Positions 20,694 to 31,526 are shown, counted from the first letter of the stretch. The stretch: 64,000 nt of DNA from Kyrpidia spormannii (GCF_002804065.1 NZ_CP024955.1:1054001-1118000), one strand, 5' to 3'. Notes: generated by a model from the sequence alone, not told the origin. Translations and numbers: made by a program.

Positions 20694-21506
20694 ATGCGGC
20701 GCATTGTCTACGTGGTTTCCGATTCGGTCGGCGAGACGGCGGAATTCGTCGTTCGGGCGGCCGCCAGTCAGTTCGACGGCGGGAGGGTGGACGTACACCG
20801 AATTTCCTTTGTCGACGATGTATCCACGCTCCGGGAGGTCGTGGAGTCCGCCCGGGAGGACGGGGCGCTGATCGCCTTTACACTGATTCTTCCGGAGTTG
20901 CGCCGGGAGATCGCTCGGCTGGCGGAGGAGGGCGGGGTGATCGCTGTCGACATCATGGGGCCGATGATGGACGCTTTCGGGAAGGCCTTTGGCACGCCCC
21001 CGAAGCTTCGCCCGGGCTTGGTTCATCAGCTGGACGAGGAATACTTTCGCCGGGTGGAGGCGGTGGAGTTCGCCGTCAAATACGATGATGGTCGGGATCC
21101 CCGGGGGCTGGTGCGGGCCGATGTGATCTTAATCGGCGTGTCCAGAACGTCGAAGACGCCCCTGAGCATGTATTTGGCGCACCGGCGGTTAAAGGTGGCC
21201 AATGTTCCCCTGGTCCCTGAGGTGGATCCGCCTGAGGAGCTGTTTACCCTCCCGGCCAAAAAGATCATCGGTTTGACGATCAACCCTGAGGAACTCAACA
21301 AGATCCGGACTGAACGCCTGCGGTCCCTGGGATTGACGGCCCAGGCCAATTACGCGACTCTGGAGCGAATTCTGGTTGAACTGGATTATGCCGAAGGGAT
21401 CATGAAAAAAATCGGCTGTCCCATTATCGATGTCAGTAGCAAAGCGGTAGAGGAGACGGCGAGTATCGTGCTCGACATTTTGAAGCGGGGGGGAACCCGG
21501 GCATGA
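20694..21506 (+). CDS. yqfL: Pyruvate, phosphate dikinase regulatory protein (kinase/pyrophosphorylase)
   Basis: 270 residues from ATG 20694, with GAGGAGGGG upstream. It begins with the DUF299 signature V-S-D-S-V-G-E-T-A-E and has a P-loop-like G-V-S-R-T-S-K-T-P-L-S-M-Y. Proteins of this family phosphorylate (ADP-dependent) and dephosphorylate a threonine near the catalytic histidine of PPDK, or of PEP synthase. Its stop overlaps the ppdK start (ATGA), which ties the regulator to PPDK directly. Confidence 0.95.
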   Translation: MRRIVYVVSDSVGETAEFVVRAAASQFDGGRVDVHRISFVDDVSTLREVVESAREDGALIAFTLILPELRREIARLAEEGGVIAVDIMGPMMDAFGKAFGTPPKLRPGLVHQLDEEYFRRVEAVEFAVKYDDGRDPRGLVRADVILIGVSRTSKTPLSMYLAHRRLKVANVPLVPEVDPPEELFTLPAKKIIGLTINPEELNKIRTERLRSLGLTAQANYATLERILVELDYAEGIMKKIGCPIIDVSSKAVEETASIVLDILKRGGTRA

Positions 21507-24145
21507 CACAGGTGAAGCAGATTTACGCCTTTGATGAGGGCAACGCCGGAATGCGGGATTTGTTAGGGGGAAAAGGTGCAGGACTGGCGGAGATGACCCG
21601 GGCCGGGCTGCCGGTGCCCGAGGGTTTCACCATTACCACAGCGGCGTGCCGGGCGTATTTTACCGCCGGGGGCCAGTGGCCCGAGGGGCTGCTCGACGCC
21701 CTGGATGAGGCTGTGTCGCAATTGGAGGAGCGCACGGGGCTGAAGCTGGGGGATCCCGATCGGCCGCTGCTCGTGTCTGTCCGCTCGGGGGCCGTGTTCT
21801 CCATGCCCGGGATGATGGATACGATTCTGAATCTGGGACTCAATGATGATACCGTGTTGGGGTTGGCCCGGCGGACGGGGCAGGACCGGTTTGCCTGGGA
21901 TTGTTATCGCCGTTTTATCCAAATGTACGGGGACGTGGTGCTCGGGGTGGACCACTACGCTTTCGAACAGATCATCGACGAGCAGAAGGCCGCCCGGGGA
22001 GTGCGATTGGACACCGAACTTTCGGCCGAGGATTGGAAGGCAGTGGTTGAGAAGTATAAGCAGTTGGTGGAAAAGGAGACCAAACGCCCCTTTCCCCAGA
22101 ATCCGAGAGAGCAGTTGCTGGGGGCGGTGCGGGCGGTATTTTCGTCCTGGAACAATCAGCGGGCGGTGGTGTACCGCAAAATCCACGGGATTCCGGAAGA
22201 TCTCGGCACGGCGGTGAATATCCAGCGGATGGTGTTCGGCAATCTCGGGGACGATTCGGGCACCGGGGTGGTGTTCACCCGGAATCCCGCCACCGGGGAG
22301 GCGAAGCTGTACGGGGAGTTTCTGTTAAATGCCCAAGGAGAAGACGTGGTGGCCGGGATTCGCACCCCTTCGCCCATTGCCCAGCTAGAAGAAACAATGC
22401 CCGAAGTTTACCGCCAGCTCCTGGATGTTGCCCGGAAACTGGAGCGCCACTATCGGGACGTCCAGGACATCGAGTTCACCGTCGAGCGGGGGCGGCTGTT
22501 TTTGCTCCAGACCCGGGCGGCAAAACGCACCGCCCAGGCCGCGGTGAAGGCGGCGGTGGATCTCGCCAAAGAGGGAATTATCGACCGCATGGAAGCGATC
22601 CGCCGGGTGGATCCAGACAGTTTGACCCAGCTGCTACACCGGCGGATTGACGAGGCGGCCGATCTGGATCGGCTGGCGAAAGGGTTGCCCGCTTCCCCGG
22701 GGGCGGCCAGTGGTCGGGTGGTGTTCGACGCCGATGAGGCGGTCCGGAGGGCCAACGAGGGAGAAGCGGTGATTCTCGTCCGGTCGGAGACCACGCCGGA
22801 AGACATCCATGGCATCGTGGCCAGTCAAGGAGTCTTGACGTCCCGGGGCGGGATGACCAGCCACGCCGCCGTGGTGGCCCGGGGTATGGGCAAAGCTTGC
22901 GTGTGTGGATGCGAATCGGTGCGGATCGATTTTCGCAAGCGGGAATTCATCGTGGAGGACGGGCGGACCATCCGAGAAGGGGACGTCATTACCATCGATG
23001 GCGGAACGGGACAGGTGTACCTCGGGGCGGCTCCCTTGGTGGACCCGGCGTTGTCGCCGGAGTTTCAGGAGTTGTTGGCCTGGGGGGATGAGGTGCGGAA
23101 ACTGTCGGTCCTGGCCAACGCGGACAATCCGGAAGATGCGGCCAAAGCCCGGGAGTTTGGCGCCCAGGGTATCGGCTTGTGCCGAACGGAGCACATGTTT
23201 TTGGGGCCTGATCGGGTTTCGATCGTTCAGCGGATGATTCTGGCGGAAGACGAGGAGGAGCGGGGGAGGGCTCTCGGGGAATTGCTCCCTTTGCAACGGC
23301 AGGATTTTGTCGGGATTCTCCGGGCCATGGCCGGCCTGCCGGTGACGGTGCGCCTGCTCGATCCGCCCCTTCACGAGTTTCTCCCCAACCTCGAAGAGCT
23401 GATGGTGGAGGTCACGCAACTGAGGGAGCGGGGCGACGACCCGGCCCGCCTGCGGGAGCGGGAACGTTTGTTGCGCAAAGTCCGGGTGTTGCACGAAGCG
23501 AATCCGATGCTGGGTCATCGGGGCTGCCGGCTCGGCATCACCTTCCCGGAAGTGTATCGGGTGCAGGTTCGGGCGCTCTATGAGGCGGCGGCGGAGCTGG
23601 CGGCCGAGGGTGTGTCCGTGAAGCCGGAAGTCATGATCCCCCTCGTCGGGCACCACCGGGAGCTGGAGATCCTTCGGGCCCAGGTGATTGAGGAAGCGGA
23701 GCGGGTTCTTCAGGAGAAGGGTGTGGAGTTGCCCATTAAAGTCGGCACCATGATCGAGGTGCCCCGGGCCGCCCTGACCGCCGGGGAGATCGCCGCCCAG
23801 GCCGACTTTTTCTCCTTTGGCACCAACGATTTGACCCAGATGACCTTCGGGTTCAGCCGCGACGACGCGGAGGGGAAGTTTCTCCACGCCTATGTTCAAG
23901 GGGGAATTCTCGACGCGGACCCCTTTGTGGTGCTGGATGAGCCGGGTGTGGGCCGGTTGATTCGCTGGGCCGTGCAGGAGGGGCGCATGGCGAATTCAGA
24001 ACTCAAGGTGGGAATCTGCGGCGAACACGGCGGGGATCCCCGTTCGATCACTTTTTGCCACAAAGTGGGCTTGGATTATGTCAGTTGTTCCCCCTATCGG
24101 GTGCCCGTCGCGCGATTGGCCGCCGCCCGGGCCGCCCTGGAATAG
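21503..24145 (+). CDS. ppdK: Pyruvate, phosphate dikinase
   Basis: 880 residues, standard for PPDK. The N-terminal ATP-grasp part shows L-L-G-G-K-G-A-G-L-A-E-M and G-A-V-F-S-M-P-G-M-M-D-T. The central swivelling domain carries the phospho-histidine in G-G-M-T-S-H-A-A-V-V-A-R-G (His454), with Thr452 as the expected regulatory residue. The C-terminal PEP-binding domain has E-H-M-F and G-T-N-D-L-T-Q-M-T-F-G. It interconverts pyruvate, ATP and Pi with PEP, AMP and PPi, and so may run glycolytic or gluconeogenic. Confidence 0.98.
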   Translation: MTQVKQIYAFDEGNAGMRDLLGGKGAGLAEMTRAGLPVPEGFTITTAACRAYFTAGGQWPEGLLDALDEAVSQLEERTGLKLGDPDRPLLVSVRSGAVFSMPGMMDTILNLGLNDDTVLGLARRTGQDRFAWDCYRRFIQMYGDVVLGVDHYAFEQIIDEQKAARGVRLDTELSAEDWKAVVEKYKQLVEKETKRPFPQNPREQLLGAVRAVFSSWNNQRAVVYRKIHGIPEDLGTAVNIQRMVFGNLGDDSGTGVVFTRNPATGEAKLYGEFLLNAQGEDVVAGIRTPSPIAQLEETMPEVYRQLLDVARKLERHYRDVQDIEFTVERGRLFLLQTRAAKRTAQAAVKAAVDLAKEGIIDRMEAIRRVDPDSLTQLLHRRIDEAADLDRLAKGLPASPGAASGRVVFDADEAVRRANEGEAVILVRSETTPEDIHGIVASQGVLTSRGGMTSHAAVVARGMGKACVCGCESVRIDFRKREFIVEDGRTIREGDVITIDGGTGQVYLGAAPLVDPALSPEFQELLAWGDEVRKLSVLANADNPEDAAKAREFGAQGIGLCRTEHMFLGPDRVSIVQRMILAEDEEERGRALGELLPLQRQDFVGILRAMAGLPVTVRLLDPPLHEFLPNLEELMVEVTQLRERGDDPARLRERERLLRKVRVLHEANPMLGHRGCRLGITFPEVYRVQVRALYEAAAELAAEGVSVKPEVMIPLVGHHRELEILRAQVIEEAERVLQEKGVELPIKVGTMIEVPRAALTAGEIAAQADFFSFGTNDLTQMTFGFSRDDAEGKFLHAYVQGGILDADPFVVLDEPGVGRLIRWAVQEGRMANSELKVGICGEHGGDPRSITFCHKVGLDYVSCSPYRVPVARLAAARAALE

Positions 24146-24512
24146 TGCTGTGGGGCGAATGATCTTTCGACACAGGAGCCGGTGGACTCGGGTGATGTCG
24201 ATGTACTTGTCTACGTGTGTCGAAAGTGAATTTTTTGTGGCTGCCTCCCGCCGATCGATCCGGCGGGAGGATTTTTCGAGGAAAAGACGTAAATATGTAG
24301 AGCGGGCCTTTACAGCCTTCAGGGGTTTTTGACGGTTTCGCAGGAAATTCGTCGAATCTGCTGTCGGACTGTCGCCGGGGCAGGAATTTGGAGTGGATTG
24401 TAGAATACTTTATCTACGTTGGAATTTTAAACGGTGGTGATGAGCTGCAGGAATTTGTCGAGTAGTGTCGAATTGACGTGTTGTTCCTGTCTCTCGGGCG
24501 AGGAGGGACATC
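24146..24512 (+). other. Intergenic region between ppdK and dnaG
   Basis: About 370 bases without a gene. It contains the ppdK terminator at 24244-24276. The following ~230 bases lead to dnaG and show AT-rich patches near 24394-24430, but I could not assign a convincing -35/-10 pair. A dnaG-sigA promoter is expected here. Confidence 0.5.
24244..24276 (+). terminator. Rho-independent terminator after ppdK
   Basis: A perfect 9-bp stem, CCTCCCGCC (24244-24252) with GGCGGGAGG (24262-24270), is followed by a T5 run. Confidence 0.92.
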
Positions 24513-26381
24513 GTGGCCAGGCGGATTCCGGAAGATCTCATTGATCGTGTGCGGCAAAGTGTGGACATTATCGACGTCATCGGTGAATATGTACACCTCA
24601 GGAGGGTTGGGCGCTCATACGTGGGCCTGTGCCCGTTTCATTCCGAACGGACGCCGTCCTTCACCGTCTCGCGGGAGAAGCAAGTGTATCACTGTTTTGG
24701 CTGTCAAGCAGGCGGCACTGTTATTCATTTTCTCATGGCGATCGACGGCATTACGTTCCAGGAGGCCGTCCGGAAGCTTGCAGCCCGGTCGGGGATCCCG
24801 GTCCCGGATGTCCAGGAGGACGAAGAAGAATCGGGGTACTCCGAGAAACGGCGGGATGCACTCAGGGCCTACGAGCTCGCCGCCAAGTGGTATCAACACT
24901 TGCTGTTGAATACGGTCTACGGGAGGCCGGGTCGAACATATCTTGAAAAACGACGCATCTCCACTACCACCGCCCACGATTTTCAGCTGGGGCTCGCACC
25001 TGCGTCCCGGGATTCGCTGATGGCGTTTCTCGAGAGAAGGGGGCTCGACCCGGTCTTTCTGATGGAGATCGGGTTGGGGGCGACAGGGGAACACGGCAGA
25101 TACGACCGGTTCCGGAACCGTTTGATGTTTCCCATCTGGGACGGACAAGGCCGCGTCGTGGCGTTCGGCGGCCGGGTTCTCGGCCGAGGGGAGCCGAAGT
25201 ACCTGAACTCTCCTGAAACGCCGCTTTTTCACAAGGGTCGCCATCTCTATCCGTGGCACAAGGCGCGATCGGCCCTCCGGAAGACTCGCCGAGCGTTTCT
25301 CCTGGAAGGCTATATGGATGTGGTGGCCATGCACCAGGCCGGCTTCACGGCGGCGGTGGCCTCCCTCGGGACGGCACTGACCGAAGAACAGGCCAGGATG
25401 TTGAAGCACAACGTCGATGAAGTCATTGTGGTCTACGACGGCGATGACGCCGGTCGGCGCGCAGCGGTACGGGCGGGACTCCTTTTGCAAGGAGTGGGGG
25501 TGACAGCCAAAGCCGTTCGCCTTCCCCCAGGGATGGACCCCGACGACCTTCTCAGGGAGAAGGGACCGGAGGCCATGAAGCGGGTGCTGGAACAAGAGAC
25601 CATGAGTTTGACGGCATTTCGATTGGCGGACCTTAGGGACCGGCGGTCGCTTGCAAACGCCGAAGATCGGGTATCCTTCTTGCAAGAAGCCCTGAATGTC
25701 CTGGCGGACGAAGAATCGGCTGTGGAAGCGGAAACCCATCTGCAGAGTCTGTCAAGTGAGTTTCATATATCCCTCGAAGCGTTGAGGCACGATCTAGACG
25801 AAACGAGACAAAGACAGACCTTGACGAGGGATAAGCATGGAAACAAGTGGAATACTAATATAGATCCCGCCACAGGACCGCAGGTGAACCATTATCCGCC
25901 TCACGTTGCGGCGGAGCGCCAGATGCTCACCTCTATGTTACTCGATCCGGGGGCTGCCAGACAAGTTGAAGAGGTGGTGGCTGACGAATTTTGTGTTGAA
26001 AGCCACGCCGTACTGGCCGCCCATCTGTACCGGTATTACGGAGACGGAGGGACAGCGGATCCCACCGCTTTTTTGGAAACGGTGGACGATCCCGCCGTGC
26101 GCTCGGTGGTGACTTCTCTGATTATGGAACATGAACGCCGCCGAGATCAAGGCCGGGCGGGGTGGAGTTTAGAGGATTGCTTCGCGACGTGGCGGCTGGC
26201 CCGATATGAAGATGCGTTGCGGCAGGTCCGGGAATCTTTCGATGAGGCCGCCCGGGCCGGCCGGTTTGAAGAGATGTATCGACTTCAAGAACAGATGAAA
26301 AGCCTCCGGGAGGAGATCGACGCGTTGAAGAACCACCAGGGCGTTTTTTCGCAGTCCCGTACGGAAGGAGGGATTCGATGA
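24513..26381 (+). CDS. dnaG: DNA primase
   Basis: 622 residues from GTG 24513, with GAGGAGGGA upstream. The CHC2 zinc-binding domain is at the N-terminus (C-P-F-H, then C-F-G-C). The TOPRIM catalytic core includes L-E-G-Y-M-D-V and V-Y-D-G-D-D-A-G, and the C-terminal helical region would contact DnaB helicase. DnaG makes RNA primers for replication. It overlaps sigA by four bases, as in the classic dnaG-sigA operon. Confidence 0.98.
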   Translation: MARRIPEDLIDRVRQSVDIIDVIGEYVHLRRVGRSYVGLCPFHSERTPSFTVSREKQVYHCFGCQAGGTVIHFLMAIDGITFQEAVRKLAARSGIPVPDVQEDEEESGYSEKRRDALRAYELAAKWYQHLLLNTVYGRPGRTYLEKRRISTTTAHDFQLGLAPASRDSLMAFLERRGLDPVFLMEIGLGATGEHGRYDRFRNRLMFPIWDGQGRVVAFGGRVLGRGEPKYLNSPETPLFHKGRHLYPWHKARSALRKTRRAFLLEGYMDVVAMHQAGFTAAVASLGTALTEEQARMLKHNVDEVIVVYDGDDAGRRAAVRAGLLLQGVGVTAKAVRLPPGMDPDDLLREKGPEAMKRVLEQETMSLTAFRLADLRDRRSLANAEDRVSFLQEALNVLADEESAVEAETHLQSLSSEFHISLEALRHDLDETRQRQTLTRDKHGNKWNTNIDPATGPQVNHYPPHVAAERQMLTSMLLDPGAARQVEEVVADEFCVESHAVLAAHLYRYYGDGGTADPTAFLETVDDPAVRSVVTSLIMEHERRRDQGRAGWSLEDCFATWRLARYEDALRQVRESFDEAARAGRFEEMYRLQEQMKSLREEIDALKNHQGVFSQSRTEGGIR

Positions 26382-27520
26382 TGACGGAGCCGGGCGATGA
26401 CAACAAGGAGCGGCAGCCCGAGGAATCCCTTGATCAGGTCAAACAACAACTCGTGGCGACGGGTCGCAAACGCGGGGCTCTGACGTACCACGAGATTATG
26501 GATAGATTGGCGCCTTTTGAGCAAGATCCAGATCAGATCGACGAGTTTTTCGATTATCTGTCGGAACAGGGGATCGAGGTCCTCAATGAGAACGAAGAAG
26601 ATCTCGTTCTGGAAGAGGACAACGAGCATCCGGCAGAAGAAGAGGATCACGAGGAATACGACCTGGAAGATCTCAGCGTTCCCCCCGGCGTCAAGATCAA
26701 CGACCCCGTCCGGATGTATTTGAAAGAGATCGGCCGGGTTCCCCTCCTTTCGGCGGAAGAGGAGATCGAGCTGGCCAAGAGAATCGAGCAGGGGGACGAA
26801 GAGGCAAAGGCCGGGCTTATCAAAGCCAATTTGCGCCTGGTGGTCAGTATCGCCAAACGGTATGTCGGACGCGGGATGTTGTTTCTGGATCTCATCCAGG
26901 AAGGCAACCTCGGACTGATCAAAGCCGTGGAGAAGTTCGATTATCGCAAGGGATATAAATTCAGCACCTATGCGACGTGGTGGATCCGCCAAGCGATTAC
27001 CCGGGCCATCGCCGATCAAGCGCGGACCATCCGGATTCCGGTTCACATGGTGGAGACGATTAACAAACTGATCCGGGTATCGCGGCAACTGCTTCAAGAG
27101 TTGGGGCGGGATCCCACTCCTGAAGAGATCGCCGAGGAGATGGATATGAGCCCGGATAAAGTGCGGGAGATTATGAAGATCGCCCAAGAGCCGGTTTCAC
27201 TGGAAACGCCCATCGGCGAGGAGGACGACTCCCATTTGGGGGATTTTATCCCGGACGACGACGCGTTGGCGCCGGCCGACGCCGCGGCCTACGAGTTGCT
27301 CAAAGAGCAACTGGAGGACGTGTTGGATACCCTGACGGAGCGGGAAGAGAATGTGTTGCGTTTGCGCTTCGGGTTGGACGACGGCCGCACCCGAACCCTG
27401 GAAGAGGTCGGGAAGGTGTTCGGCGTCACCCGGGAGAGGATTCGCCAGATCGAGGCCAAGGCCCTGCGCAAACTGCGCCATCCCAGCCGGAGCAAGCGGC
27501 TGAAAGATTTTCTGGAGTAA
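26378..27520 (+). CDS. sigA: Housekeeping sigma factor SigA (RpoD)
   Basis: 380 residues from ATG 26378; the next codon is also ATG. GGAAGGAGGG lies upstream. It has region 1.1, region 1.2 ([11 protein letters not shown]), regions 2.3-2.4 with [15 protein letters not shown], and region 4.2 with the helix-turn-helix [19 protein letters not shown]. This is the primary sigma factor. Confidence 0.99.
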   Translation: MMTEPGDDNKERQPEESLDQVKQQLVATGRKRGALTYHEIMDRLAPFEQDPDQIDEFFDYLSEQGIEVLNENEEDLVLEEDNEHPAEEEDHEEYDLEDLSVPPGVKINDPVRMYLKEIGRVPLLSAEEEIELAKRIEQGDEEAKAGLIKANLRLVVSIAKRYVGRGMLFLDLIQEGNLGLIKAVEKFDYRKGYKFSTYATWWIRQAITRAIADQARTIRIPVHMVETINKLIRVSRQLLQELGRDPTPEEIAEEMDMSPDKVREIMKIAQEPVSLETPIGEEDDSHLGDFIPDDDALAPADAAAYELLKEQLEDVLDTLTEREENVLRLRFGLDDGRTRTLEEVGKVFGVTRERIRQIEAKALRKLRHPSRSKRLKDFLE

Positions 27521-27540
27521 AAAGGAAGATCCTGATGCAA

Positions 27541-27573
27541 GACATCCGCGAGCGGGCGGGTGTCGTTTTTTTT
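27541..27573 (+). terminator. Rho-independent terminator after sigA
   Basis: GACATCCGC (27541-27549) pairs with GCGGGTGTC (27556-27564) through one G-T pair. A run of eight T residues follows. Confidence 0.92.
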
Positions 27574-27596
27574 GCCGGTGGACCGAGAACTCTGGA

Positions 27597-27650
27597 TTGC
27601 GGAAATTCCCCCGCCGATCGTATAATAAAATTGAACGAACGCTCAGTCGG
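27597..27650 (+). promoter_or_regulatory. Sigma-A promoter with possible operator before the acyl-CoA dehydrogenase
   Basis: TTGCGG (27597-27602), an 18-base spacer and TATAAT (27621-27626) form a good sigma-A promoter. Just downstream, GAACGAACGCTCAGTC resembles the partly symmetric operators bound by TetR-type fatty-acid regulators. No such regulator gene is in the window, so the operator is tentative. Confidence 0.55.
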
Positions 27651-27668
27651 ATGGGGAGGGGATAGCGG

Positions 27669-28808
27669 GTGGATTTTGACCTGACGACGGAACAACGGAT
27701 GATTCGCGACGCAGTACGGGATTTTGCAGAAGGGGAAGTGGCGCCGAAGGCGGCAGAGGTGGACCGAACCGGGCGTTTCCCTATTGAAACGTTCAAAAAG
27801 ATGGGCGAACTTGGCTTTCTCGGCATTCCGTTCCCCGAGGAATACGGCGGAGCGGGAGGTGACACGGTGAGTTATGCCCTGGCCGTCGAGGAGATTGGCC
27901 GGGCCTGTGCGAGTACGGGCCTCAGTTACGCCGCCCATATCTCGCTTGGGTCGTATCCGATTTACGCCTTTGGTACCGAGGCCCAGAAAAGGGAGTACCT
28001 CGTTCCTCTTGCTCGAGGAGAAGGCCTGGGGGCCTTTGGCTTGACGGAACCGGGGGCAGGTTCGGACGCTTCGGGAACCCGGACGACGGCGGTTCTTGAG
28101 GACGGATTTTGGCGGTTGAATGGGTCGAAGAATTTTATCACCAATGCGGGGTACGCCCGGAGTGTGGTGGTGACGGCGGTCACGGATCGGGAGAAGGGCG
28201 CCAAGGGAATCAGCGCTTTTATCGTGCCCACGGATAACCCCGGGTTTCGAGTGACCACCACCTACGAGAAACTGGGGCTTCGGGGTTCCAATACCGTCGA
28301 ATTCGTTCTCGACGAGACCAGGATTCCCGAAGATCATCTTCTCGGGGCCGTGGGTGAAGGGTATAAGCAGTTTTTGATCACTCTGGACGGCGGGCGAATC
28401 AGCATTGGGGCCCTGTCGGTGGGGATCGCCCGGGCGGCGTACGAAGCGGCTCTGTCCTACGCCAAGGAACGGGTCCAATTCGGCCGGAGCATTTCGAAAT
28501 TCCAGGCCATTCAGTTTAAGTTGGCCGATATGGCGATGCACATTGAGATGGCCCGGACCATGGTGCTCAAAGCGGCCTGGCTGAAGGATCAAGGCCGGCC
28601 ATTCAAAAAAGAGGCGGCCATGGCGAAATTGTTCGCCTCGGAGATGGCCATGCGGACTTGTGACCAAGCGATCCAGATCCACGGCGGGTACGGATATATG
28701 ACAGACTATCCGGTGGAACGATATTTTCGAGATGTCAAACTGATGGAGATCGGAGAAGGCACCTCGGAAATTCAGCGGCTGGTTATTGCCCGGGAAATCG
28801 GATGTTGA
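27669..28808 (+). CDS. Acyl-CoA dehydrogenase
   Basis: 379 residues from GTG 27669, the normal length. It has [11 protein letters not shown] (FAD/substrate loop), [11 protein letters not shown] and the C-terminal [10 protein letters not shown], and ends in R-Y-F-R-D-V-K and [11 protein letters not shown]. The closest type is short-chain/butyryl-CoA dehydrogenase. It oxidises acyl-CoA to enoyl-CoA and passes electrons to ETF. Chain length cannot be read from sequence; the acyl-CoA synthetase 95 bases downstream suggests joint use in fatty-acid or branched-chain catabolism. Confidence 0.95.
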   Translation: MDFDLTTEQRMIRDAVRDFAEGEVAPKAAEVDRTGRFPIETFKKMGELGFLGIPFPEEYGGAGGDTVSYALAVEEIGRACASTGLSYAAHISLGSYPIYAFGTEAQKREYLVPLARGEGLGAFGLTEPGAGSDASGTRTTAVLEDGFWRLNGSKNFITNAGYARSVVVTAVTDREKGAKGISAFIVPTDNPGFRVTTTYEKLGLRGSNTVEFVLDETRIPEDHLLGAVGEGYKQFLITLDGGRISIGALSVGIARAAYEAALSYAKERVQFGRSISKFQAIQFKLADMAMHIEMARTMVLKAAWLKDQGRPFKKEAAMAKLFASEMAMRTCDQAIQIHGGYGYMTDYPVERYFRDVKLMEIGEGTSEIQRLVIAREIGC

Positions 28809-28903
28809 TCCGAGTGGTTGGATGATATAATGATAGCGGAGTCCGGGGGAATACCTTTTCCTCCGGCCCGCTGATTCACGAAAAATCTGAAAGGGGACGG
28901 GCC

Positions 28904-30868
28904 ATGTTGGACCAAGATCGCCCGAAGATGATCCAGGACAGTCGAAAAATTGCACCTCCAGCTGCTTATGTGCCAAAATCCTACGTCCAAGGGGAAGAGG
29001 CGTATCGGACTCTCTACCGGGAGTCGGTAGAATACCCGGAGTCCTTCTGGGCGGCAGTGGCCTCAGAATTGACCTGGATCAAGCCTTGGGAAACGGTGAT
29101 GGAAGGAAATTTTCCGGACTTTGCCTTTTTTCGCGGCGGATATTTGAATGTCAGCGAAAACTGTGTGGACCGGCACGCCCTGAGTTTTCGACGCAATAAA
29201 GTCGCAATTTTTTGGGAGGGTGAAAACGGGGAACGGAGAATCATCACCTACCTTCGCTTGCACGAGAAAGTCCAAAAATTCGCCAATGTCCTCAAAAGGT
29301 TTGGGATTCAAAAAGGGGATGTCGTCAGCGTTTACATGCAGAATCTCCCGGAAACCTTTGTGGCCTTGCTTGCGATTCTGCGGATCGGGGCTATTTATAA
29401 TACGGTATTCGCCGGGTTTTCTCCCGAGGCCCTCCGGGAGCGGGTGGTGGACTCCAAGGCGAAGATGGTGATTTGCGCCAACCGCAGCTATCGCCGGGGT
29501 CGCCCCATTCCCTTGAAGGAAAATGTCGATCGGGCGCTGGAAGGGGTCGACACGGTGAAAACGGTGATCGTGTACCGCCGCTCCGACGAGGAGGTGCCCA
29601 TGAGTCCCGGGCGGGATTATGATTGGGACGAACTGATGGCGGAAGCGGAGCCCATTTGCCCGGTGGAGCCCATGGAAGCCAATGAGCCGGGTCTCTTGAT
29701 CTACACCAGCGGCACCAGCGGGAAACCAAAGGGGATCGTGCACGCCGGGGGCGGGTTCCTGGTGGGGACTTACGCTTACACGAAATATCAGCTGGACCTC
29801 CGGGACGAGGATGTGTACTGGAACACCGCTGACATCGGCTGGTTGACCTCGCATATTTTCGTGCTGATCGGCGGGCTGGCCCTCGGGGTGACCACGGTGC
29901 TGTACGAAGGGGCGCTCGATTATCCCCACCCCGGGCGATTGTACGAGATGGTGGAGCGGTACCGGGTCAATAAACTGTTTTCGGCGCCGACGGCTTATCG
30001 GATGTTGGTGAAAAATGGCGAGGAGCTGGCTCGGCGGTATCGTTTGTCCACCCTGGAGTTGTTTGCCTCGGTGGGAGAGCCGCTCAATCCCGAAGCTTGG
30101 GAATGGGTGTATCGCGTGCTGGGTGGCGGGCGCGCGGTTATCAACAACACCTGGGGCCAGACGGAAACGGGGGGGACTCCTCTGGCCGGGGCGCCGGGGG
30201 CGGTGGAGATGAAACCCGGCTCCTGCGGAGTGCCATTTTATGGACATACCCTGGATGTGGTGGACGGGGATGGAAATCCGGTGCCGGACGGCACCCCGGG
30301 GTTCTTGGTGATCCGCAAGCCGTTCCCGAGCCTGGCCCGGGATATTTTCGGCAATCGGCAACGGTACGTGGACACCTATTTCAACGTCATGCCCGGCGTA
30401 TATTTCACCGGGGACAGTGCGATTCGGGATGAAGATGGGCATTTCTGGGTGCTGGGGCGGGTGGATGATGTGATCAACGTCAGCGGCCACCGGATCAGCA
30501 CCATGGAGATGGAAAGCGCCCTCATCGCTCATCCGAAAGTGGTGGAGGCGGCGGTGGTGGGCCGGCCGGATCCGGTCAAAGGGGCGGTCCCGGTGGCCTT
30601 TGTGATTCTGGAGGCCGGAGCCGAGCGGGGGCCGGATCTGGAGCAGGAGTTGGAGCAATGGGTGGCGGATGAGATCGGATCCTTTGCGCGACCGGCTCAG
30701 GTGTATATCGTCGAGACCATGCCTCGGACCCGTTCCGGGAAAATCATTCGCCGCATGTTGCGGGAGTTGATCCAGGAAGGGAAGGTCCAGGGAGACACCA
30801 CCGGGTTGGAGGATTTTGATGCGGTGGAACGGATCCTGGAGAATTTGCGCGGCCGAACGGGGTTTTAG
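28904..30868 (+). CDS. Acetyl-CoA synthetase-like AMP-forming acyl-CoA ligase
   Basis: 654 residues, the length of Acs. The ATP-binding loop is Y-T-S-G-T-S-G-K-P-K-G-I-V-H; later motifs are W-G-Q-T-E-T-G-G, Y-F-T-G-D and G-R-V-D-D-V-I-N-V-S-G-H-R-I. The C-terminal P-R-T-R-S-G-K-I-I-R-R carries the lysine that protein acetylation silences in Acs. It forms acyl-CoA and AMP from a short carboxylic acid, ATP and CoA. Whether acetate, propionate or another acid is used is open. A TATAAT at 28826-28831 suggests its own promoter. Confidence 0.93.
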   Translation: MLDQDRPKMIQDSRKIAPPAAYVPKSYVQGEEAYRTLYRESVEYPESFWAAVASELTWIKPWETVMEGNFPDFAFFRGGYLNVSENCVDRHALSFRRNKVAIFWEGENGERRIITYLRLHEKVQKFANVLKRFGIQKGDVVSVYMQNLPETFVALLAILRIGAIYNTVFAGFSPEALRERVVDSKAKMVICANRSYRRGRPIPLKENVDRALEGVDTVKTVIVYRRSDEEVPMSPGRDYDWDELMAEAEPICPVEPMEANEPGLLIYTSGTSGKPKGIVHAGGGFLVGTYAYTKYQLDLRDEDVYWNTADIGWLTSHIFVLIGGLALGVTTVLYEGALDYPHPGRLYEMVERYRVNKLFSAPTAYRMLVKNGEELARRYRLSTLELFASVGEPLNPEAWEWVYRVLGGGRAVINNTWGQTETGGTPLAGAPGAVEMKPGSCGVPFYGHTLDVVDGDGNPVPDGTPGFLVIRKPFPSLARDIFGNRQRYVDTYFNVMPGVYFTGDSAIRDEDGHFWVLGRVDDVINVSGHRISTMEMESALIAHPKVVEAAVVGRPDPVKGAVPVAFVILEAGAERGPDLEQELEQWVADEIGSFARPAQVYIVETMPRTRSGKIIRRMLRELIQEGKVQGDTTGLEDFDAVERILENLRGRTGF

Positions 30869-31019
30869 TATGATGGGGGCGGACGGGTCCGGATGGAGGC
30901 CGAGGGCAGTGATGTTCTTCGGGGCGACCATCCCCTGTGGGGCCTTGGATGGTGGACGAGGTCGTGGATGGGGCTTGAGGAGCTGATGGGCGATTCGCTA
31001 TGGTTCGAGGCTTGCAAGG

Positions 31020-31526
31020 GTGGAACAGATGGTTCCAAGGTGCCGTATCGTGGCGGATATCGGCAGTGATCACGGGATGCTCGCCTGCCGCTTGATCGAA
31101 ACGGGCAGAGCCCAGCAGGTGATCGCCGTGGAAAAGCGGCCCGGCCCTTACGCCAGAACCCGCGCCTGTGTCCGGGCGCGCCTGGGTGGGGAGGCTCCGG
31201 TGTCGGTGAGGCTCGGTGACGGTCTGGATCCTTTGGAGCCTGGCGAGGTGGAAGTCGTGGTGCTGGCGGGGATGGGGGGTCTCACGATCATGGATATCCT
31301 CCGCCGGGGCATGGACAAGCTGGGGCCGAATACCTTGGTGGTGGCCCAGCCGATGAAACATGCGGACGCTCTTCGGCGGTGGTGGCAGGAATCTGGATGG
31401 CGGGTGACAGAGGAAGGGCAGGTTGAAGACCGGGGGCGACGGTATGAAGTCATGGCGGCGATGAAACCGGATGCCCCCGGCGAGTCGTTCTTCCGTTCTT
31501 TTCGTTGCAGAGCCGAATCCCGGTGA
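31020..31526 (+). CDS. trmK: tRNA (adenine(22)-N1)-methyltransferase TrmK
   Basis: 168 residues from GTG 31020. The SAM-binding motif V-A-D-I-G-S-D-H-G is near the N-terminus, with V-V-L-A-G-M-G-G and V-A-Q-P-M-K-H further on, as in TrmK/YqfN. The family N-terminus usually has about 10 more residues; the codons before 31020 read S-R-L-A-R in frame, which fits, but the only earlier start there is a non-standard ATT (30993), since a stop lies at 30984. The true start is therefore unsettled. The pairing with nif3 is the usual order after sigA. Confidence 0.88.
   Translation: MEQMVPRCRIVADIGSDHGMLACRLIETGRAQQVIAVEKRPGPYARTRACVRARLGGEAPVSVRLGDGLDPLEPGEVEVVVLAGMGGLTIMDILRRGMDKLGPNTLVVAQPMKHADALRRWWQESGWRVTEEGQVEDRGRRYEVMAAMKPDAPGESFFRSFRCRAESR

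Noticed and set aside
22634-23899. 421-codon minus-strand frame
   Set aside because: Opposite strand of ppdK; His/Arg/Pro-rich composition typical of antisense frames.
29063-30931. 622-codon open frame on the minus strand
   Set aside because: It lies entirely opposite the acyl-CoA synthetase gene, whose motifs are clear. High GC suppresses stops on the opposite strand; no family or ribosome binding site.
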